A stretch of DNA of 64,000 bases, taken from NCBI RefSeq assembly GCF_014193425.1, contig NZ_JACHZG010000001.1, positions 2,294,001 through 2,358,000 of the forward strand, in the 5' to 3' direction. The position numbers and the translations under genes were made by a program. This DNA is from Microlunatus antarcticus. GTDB taxonomy: Bacteria; Actinomycetota; Actinomycetes; Propionibacteriales; Propionibacteriaceae. This document shows positions 60,341 to 64,000 of this stretch, piece after piece (position 1 is the first letter of the stretch; every line of letters begins with the position of its first letter). The notes under the pieces are model-generated. The model did not search any database. It saw only the letters and a list, made by a program, of their open reading frames with translations, and was not told the origin of the DNA.

Positions 60341-61313
60341 GGTAGTGGGCGGCGAGGCGCTCGAGGCCTTCCGCGATGCTGACGGCCGGGGTCCAGGCGA
60401 GGGCCTCGCGCGTGCGGCGCTGGTCGAACCAGTGGGCGGTCGACAGCTGCTCGGCCAGGAACCGCGTCATCGGCGGCTGGGCGCTGCCGTCCGGGTGGCG
60501 GAGGCCCCAGACCCGCTCGACGACCCCGCCGGCGGCGACGGCGAGGCGGGCGGGGACGTGGCGCGAGGGGCGCGGGACGCCGGCCGCGGCGCAGAAGTCG
60601 CCGAAGATCTCCCCGACCGGACGCGGCTCGCCGTTGCTGACCACGAAGGCCTCGCCGTGCACCTCCGGGGCGCGGTCCAGCGCGGCGACGAGCGCGGCGG
60701 CGGCGTTGTCGACGTACGTGGTGTCGATCAGCGCGGCGCCGGTGCCGAGCAGCGGGAGCCGGCCGGCGCGGCCGCGTTCGACGATGCGTTCCACGAGCTG
60801 GGTGTCGCCGGGTCCCCAGACGATGTGCGGGCGTACGGCGACCACGGCCAGCGGAACCTCCCCGGTCTGGTCCGCGGCCAGCGCCTCGACCTCCGACTGC
60901 GCCTTGGTCCGAGCGTACGGGCCGCGCGCGTGCTGCGGGTCGGCCGGCCCGGCGGGCGCCCCGACCAGCGAGGAACCGGTGTGGCTGACCGACGGCGAGG
61001 AGACCTGGACCAGGCGCTGGACGCCGAGCGCGGTGCAGGCGGCGAGGACGTTCCGGGTGCCGACGACGTTGGCCCGGACGTAGTCGGCCTCGGGACCGGT
61101 GATGTCGACCTTGGCCGCGAGGTGGACGACCCCGTCCTGGCCGGCGACCGCCGCCCGGACGGCGTCGGCGTCGGCGACGTCGCCCAGCGCCTCGCGCAGC
61201 CCGAGCGTCGACGGACGCCGCTGCATCACGGTGACGTCGTCCCCGCGCGCCACGAGGGCCCGCGCGACCGCGCCGCCGAGCATGCCGCTGGCCCCGGTGA
61301 CGAGGACCTTCAC
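60318..61313 (-). CDS. oleD: 2-alkyl-3-ketoalkanoate reductase OleD
   Basis: This 331-residue NAD(P)-dependent extended SDR starts at GTG 61313. It has VKVLVTGASGMLGGAVARAL, the Ser of VQVSSPSVSHTG and the active-site YARTK. It resembles 3-beta-hydroxysteroid dehydrogenase-like proteins; next to oleBC and oleA it is assigned as OleD, which reduces the 2-alkyl-3-ketoacid made by OleA. It overlaps oleBC by 4 nt. Its last codons lie in the hairpin at 60301-60340. Confidence 0.9.
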   Translation of the reverse strand: MKVLVTGASGMLGGAVARALVARGDDVTVMQRRPSTLGLREALGDVADADAVRAAVAGQDGVVHLAAKVDITGPEADYVRANVVGTRNVLAACTALGVQRLVQVSSPSVSHTGSSLVGAPAGPADPQHARGPYARTKAQSEVEALAADQTGEVPLAVVAVRPHIVWGPGDTQLVERIVERGRAGRLPLLGTGAALIDTTYVDNAAAALVAALDRAPEVHGEAFVVSNGEPRPVGEIFGDFCAAAGVPRPSRHVPARLAVAAGGVVERVWGLRHPDGSAQPPMTRFLAEQLSTAHWFDQRRTREALAWTPAVSIAEGLERLAAHYRGTSDRD

Positions 61314-63904
61314 GCGAGCTTCCCCGGGCGTACGCCGGTCAGCACCCGCGAAGCCCAGGCGGAGACCGCGGCCCGGTCGATCTTGGAGTTGTGCCGGATG
61401 TCGGTCGGCAGCTTCGGGACCGCCAGCACGGCGGCCACGTCGACGCCGGCGACCTGCCTCACGACGGAGGTCAGGTCGGCGTCGGCGAGCGGGCGTTTCC
61501 GCGACGCCCCCGCGACCGGAACGACCACGACGACGACCTGCTGGGTGCCGGCCGGGCCGACCCCGACCACGGCGGCGGCGACGACGTCGGGCAGGGTCTC
61601 GACCCGCTGCTCGACCCCGACCGGGGTGAGCGGGCCCTGCGCGGTCGACAGCACGTGCACGAGCCGACCCTCGACCCACAGCCGACCCTTGGCGTCGAGG
61701 TGGCCGACGTCGCCGGTGCGGTGGTGGCCCGGGTCGCGGCTGCTCGCGCGCTCGGTCGCCCAGAGGCGGTCGTAGCGCTGCTTGCGGTGGTCCGCGGCCA
61801 CGAGGATCTCGCCGGTCACGCCGACCGCGTCGGTCAGCGCGCCGGTCGCCCGGCCCTCCGCGTCGAGCGGCGCGAGGGCGATCTGGACGCCCTCGACGGG
61901 CCGACCGACGCAGACGCCGTCGCCCGGGCCGGCGGCCTCGATCCCGGCCAGCGTGATGTCGGCGACGGGCAGGACCTCGGTCATCCCGTACGGGGTGTGC
62001 AGCTCGGCGGCGGGCACCAGCTCCTGCACGCGCCGCAGCAGCCCGACCGGCACGGGCGCGCCAGCCGACATGAGCACCCGGACCCGGCCGAGGGCCGTGC
62101 GGTGCCGCTCGGTCAGCCCGTCGGCGGTCGCGACCACGTTCCGCAGGGCGGCCGGCGAGGCGAAGACGATGCGTGCGTCGACGGCGGCCGCGGCGTCGCC
62201 GAGCGCCGCGGCGGTCAGCGTGGCCGGGGCGGTGACGTCCATGTCGGGCACGGCGGCGGCGGTGCCGAGAGCCGGGCCGTAGAGGGCGAACGGCGCGAAC
62301 GCCGCCACCCACGCGTCACTCGGGTCGAGCCCGTAGATCCCGGCCAGCCGGTCGACCTGGCCGCGCAGCTGGGTGCCGCGGTAGACGACGCCCTTGGCCG
62401 GGCCGGTCGCGCCGGAGGTGAAGAGCACCGCCGCGTCGGCGTCGAGCTCGGGCAGCGGCGGCAGGGTCGTCCCGGCCGTACGCAGCTCCGCACCGCGCGC
62501 CGTCAGGGCGGCGATCGACGGCGGGTGGTGCAGCGCCCGGGCCACAGGCCCTGGGAGCGTCCCGCTGACGAACCGACGACCCGGCACGCGCAGCACGTCC
62601 AGGGCGACGAGGGCCTTGGGGATGCCGATGACGTGATCGGGCCGGGCACTGCGCAGGGCGTGGGCCAGGCCGCGCAGGCCGAGACCCGCGTCGGCGACGA
62701 CGATGACGGCGCCGACCCGCCAGCAGGCGAACACGGCGGTGGTCAGCGCGGCGCCCGGGGTCACGAGGACGGCGACCCGGTCACCGGCGCGGACCCCGGC
62801 GTCGGCGAGCCCGAGGGCGAGGTCGGCGATGCCCCGTTCCAGCTCGGCGAAGCTGGTCGAGCTGACCTTCCCGTCGTGCAGCTCGACGACGGCGGGCGCC
62901 GGGTCCTCGGAACGTGCCGTCAGCGGCGCCCAGAGGAAGCCCGGCTCGATCCGCTGCGGCGGTCGCGCGTCGTCGTCCACGTCGTCACCGGCGGGGTGGA
63001 TGTTCTCGGCGATCCACTCCCACGCGATGCCCGCGGTCTCCGGGACGTCCTCGGTGACGAGGTGCGACGCCCGGCCGAAGCGGTGCACGTCGGCGTGCGG
63101 GAAGCGGTCGCGCAGGTCGGCGAGGTGCAGGTCGGTGAACACGGGGTCGCGCGCCCCCCACAGGAGCAGCACGGGGACGTCGAGGCCGCGGGCGCCCTCG
63201 GCGATCCGCTCCATGTCCGCGCGGCTCGGGTGCTCGGTCTCGAGCGGGACGTCGGCCACGAAGTCCCCGATCGCCGCACGCTCGGAGGCGTCGGCGTACG
63301 GGCCGGCCAGCGCGCGGCGCACCCCGAGGTCGAGCGGCGGGCGGGACAGCGCGGCCGCGCCGCGGACGAAGGTCGGCGTGGTGACGCAGAGGAGCCGGTT
63401 GAGCGCGGGTGTCCGGGCGAGCCGGATGAGGGCGGAGAAGGGCTGGTCCAGCGGCTGGAACAGCGCGGTGTTGGTGAGCACCAGCCCGACGACGAGGTCG
63501 CGGTGCTCGAGGGCCCAACCCGTGGAGACGAGGCCGCCCCAGTCGTGCGCGGCGACGACGACGGGACCCCGTACGCCGAGGGCCTCGGTCACCCGGCCCA
63601 GGTCGTCGACGCGACCCGCCAGACGGCGGGTCGGCACCTGCCGGGTCGACCAGCCCATGCCCAGCTGGTCGACCGCGACCACGCGCCAGCCCGGCCGTGC
63701 CTCGGCCAGGAACCGGCGCCACAGGTAGGACCAGGTCGGGTTGCCGTGGACGCAGAGCAGCGTGCCCTCGGTCGGCTCGACGCCGTTGTCGAGGACGTGC
63801 CAGCGCCGCGGCTGCCCGGCGGCGTCCTCGACCGTGAGGAAGCGCGACCAGGCCGGGTCCAGGCCCGGCAGCCCGTCGAGCGAGTCGCTCTGGGGCGAGG
63901 TCAC
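61310..63904 (-). CDS. oleBC: Fused OleB-OleC: cis-olefin hydrolase and beta-lactone synthetase
   Basis: This is an 864-residue two-domain protein. Residues 1-305 form a haloalkane-dehalogenase-like alpha/beta hydrolase with nucleophile D121 (AAHDWGG), acid D253 (ARDPVF) and H281 (ASHLV), as in OleB, which decarboxylates the beta-lactone. Residues about 330-864 are an AMP-ligase fold with the ATP loop LFTSGATGPAKG (about 494-505) as in OleC, which makes the beta-lactone. Actinobacteria are known to fuse OleB and OleC. It starts at GTG 63904, overlapping the oleA stop by 4 nt. Confidence 0.93.
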   Translation of the reverse strand: MTSPQSDSLDGLPGLDPAWSRFLTVEDAAGQPRRWHVLDNGVEPTEGTLLCVHGNPTWSYLWRRFLAEARPGWRVVAVDQLGMGWSTRQVPTRRLAGRVDDLGRVTEALGVRGPVVVAAHDWGGLVSTGWALEHRDLVVGLVLTNTALFQPLDQPFSALIRLARTPALNRLLCVTTPTFVRGAAALSRPPLDLGVRRALAGPYADASERAAIGDFVADVPLETEHPSRADMERIAEGARGLDVPVLLLWGARDPVFTDLHLADLRDRFPHADVHRFGRASHLVTEDVPETAGIAWEWIAENIHPAGDDVDDDARPPQRIEPGFLWAPLTARSEDPAPAVVELHDGKVSSTSFAELERGIADLALGLADAGVRAGDRVAVLVTPGAALTTAVFACWRVGAVIVVADAGLGLRGLAHALRSARPDHVIGIPKALVALDVLRVPGRRFVSGTLPGPVARALHHPPSIAALTARGAELRTAGTTLPPLPELDADAAVLFTSGATGPAKGVVYRGTQLRGQVDRLAGIYGLDPSDAWVAAFAPFALYGPALGTAAAVPDMDVTAPATLTAAALGDAAAAVDARIVFASPAALRNVVATADGLTERHRTALGRVRVLMSAGAPVPVGLLRRVQELVPAAELHTPYGMTEVLPVADITLAGIEAAGPGDGVCVGRPVEGVQIALAPLDAEGRATGALTDAVGVTGEILVAADHRKQRYDRLWATERASSRDPGHHRTGDVGHLDAKGRLWVEGRLVHVLSTAQGPLTPVGVEQRVETLPDVVAAAVVGVGPAGTQQVVVVVVPVAGASRKRPLADADLTSVVRQVAGVDVAAVLAVPKLPTDIRHNSKIDRAAVSAWASRVLTGVRPGKLA

Positions 63905-64000
63905 CAGATGATCTCGGCGAAGGACGTGTTGAGGCCCGACCCGATGCCGAGCAGCACCACCTGCTGGCCCGGCTTGAGCAGCGGGACCTGCTTGGCGAGC
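63901..64000 (-). CDS. oleA: OleA, C-terminal end only (rest outside window)
   Basis: The frame open to the edge of the window ends LGIGSGLNTSFAEIIW before TGA (63901-63903). This is the C-terminus of the thiolase-like 3-oxoacyl-synthase III family, and GIGSGLN matches OleA. The order oleA, oleBC, oleD with 4-nt overlaps supports the assignment. OleA condenses two fatty acyl-CoAs head to head. Confidence 0.82.
   Translation of the reverse strand, partial: LAKQVPLLKPGQQVVLLGIGSGLNTSFAEIIW

Overview
The window is high-GC DNA with dense, often overlapping genes and frequent GTG starts. It encodes a bacterial Pup-proteasome system, a DevR/DosR-type dormancy regulator and a fused OleB-OleC protein, which together point to an actinobacterium, probably in or near the Propionibacteriales (the order is inferred). 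No rRNA, tRNA, CRISPR array, insertion sequence or prophage was seen.

Layout. (1) 1-4978: end of a ROK kinase/regulator, then a secreted GH2 exo-glucosaminidase-like enzyme and a secreted GH20 hexosaminidase, a chitosan/chitin oligosaccharide locus. (2) 5002-6720: a TetR regulator facing an 18-bp perfect palindrome and a membrane protein, then an EthD-like protein. (3) 6751-13975: a six-gene translationally coupled sugar-acid operon (2-hydroxyacid dehydrogenase, KDPG-type aldolase, AroE-like dehydrogenase, phosphotriesterase-like lactonase, cupin phosphosugar isomerase, FGGY kinase), its divergent GntR/UTRA regulator and a convergent SDR. Two look-alike leaderless promoters carry the presumed operators. 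(4) 14007-20685: a ribbon-helix-helix protein, a PPOX protein, two exported proteins of unknown function and a carbohydrate ABC importer without its ATPase.

(5) 21026-33985: a DosR-like regulon. A DevR response regulator and a DevS-like GAF kinase sit among six universal stress proteins, three PPOX-fold proteins, a DUF1918 protein and an Acg-type nitroreductase. All four divergent promoter regions carry a 14-bp DosR-box-like sequence. An alcohol dehydrogenase pseudogene lies inside. (6) 33989-38173: an envelope-stress cluster with three Asp23/Gls24 proteins, AmaP/DUF6286-type membrane proteins and a LEA-like 11-mer repeat protein.

(7) 38327-45314: der, cmk, tyrA, then prcA, prcB, pup and dop, all on the minus strand. 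mpa and trmI follow at 52610-55337. Between them lies an insert-like block (DUF3054, a stress protein, a PucR regulator, an MFS carrier, a GlcD-like FAD oxidase, an alpha/beta hydrolase, DUF4395). Two sister structured repeats, 64/80 identical, sit directly downstream of dop and mpa. (8) 55334-59226: a solute-binding lipoprotein, a HAD phosphatase and a phytoene-dehydrogenase-like oxidase. (9) 59376-60299: an AbiEi/DUF559 putative nuclease between two direct copies of a 40-nt hairpin. (10) 60318-64000: the long-chain olefin genes oleD, fused oleBC and the end of oleA.

Gene functions are assigned from visible motifs and general similarity to known families. No database search was possible.
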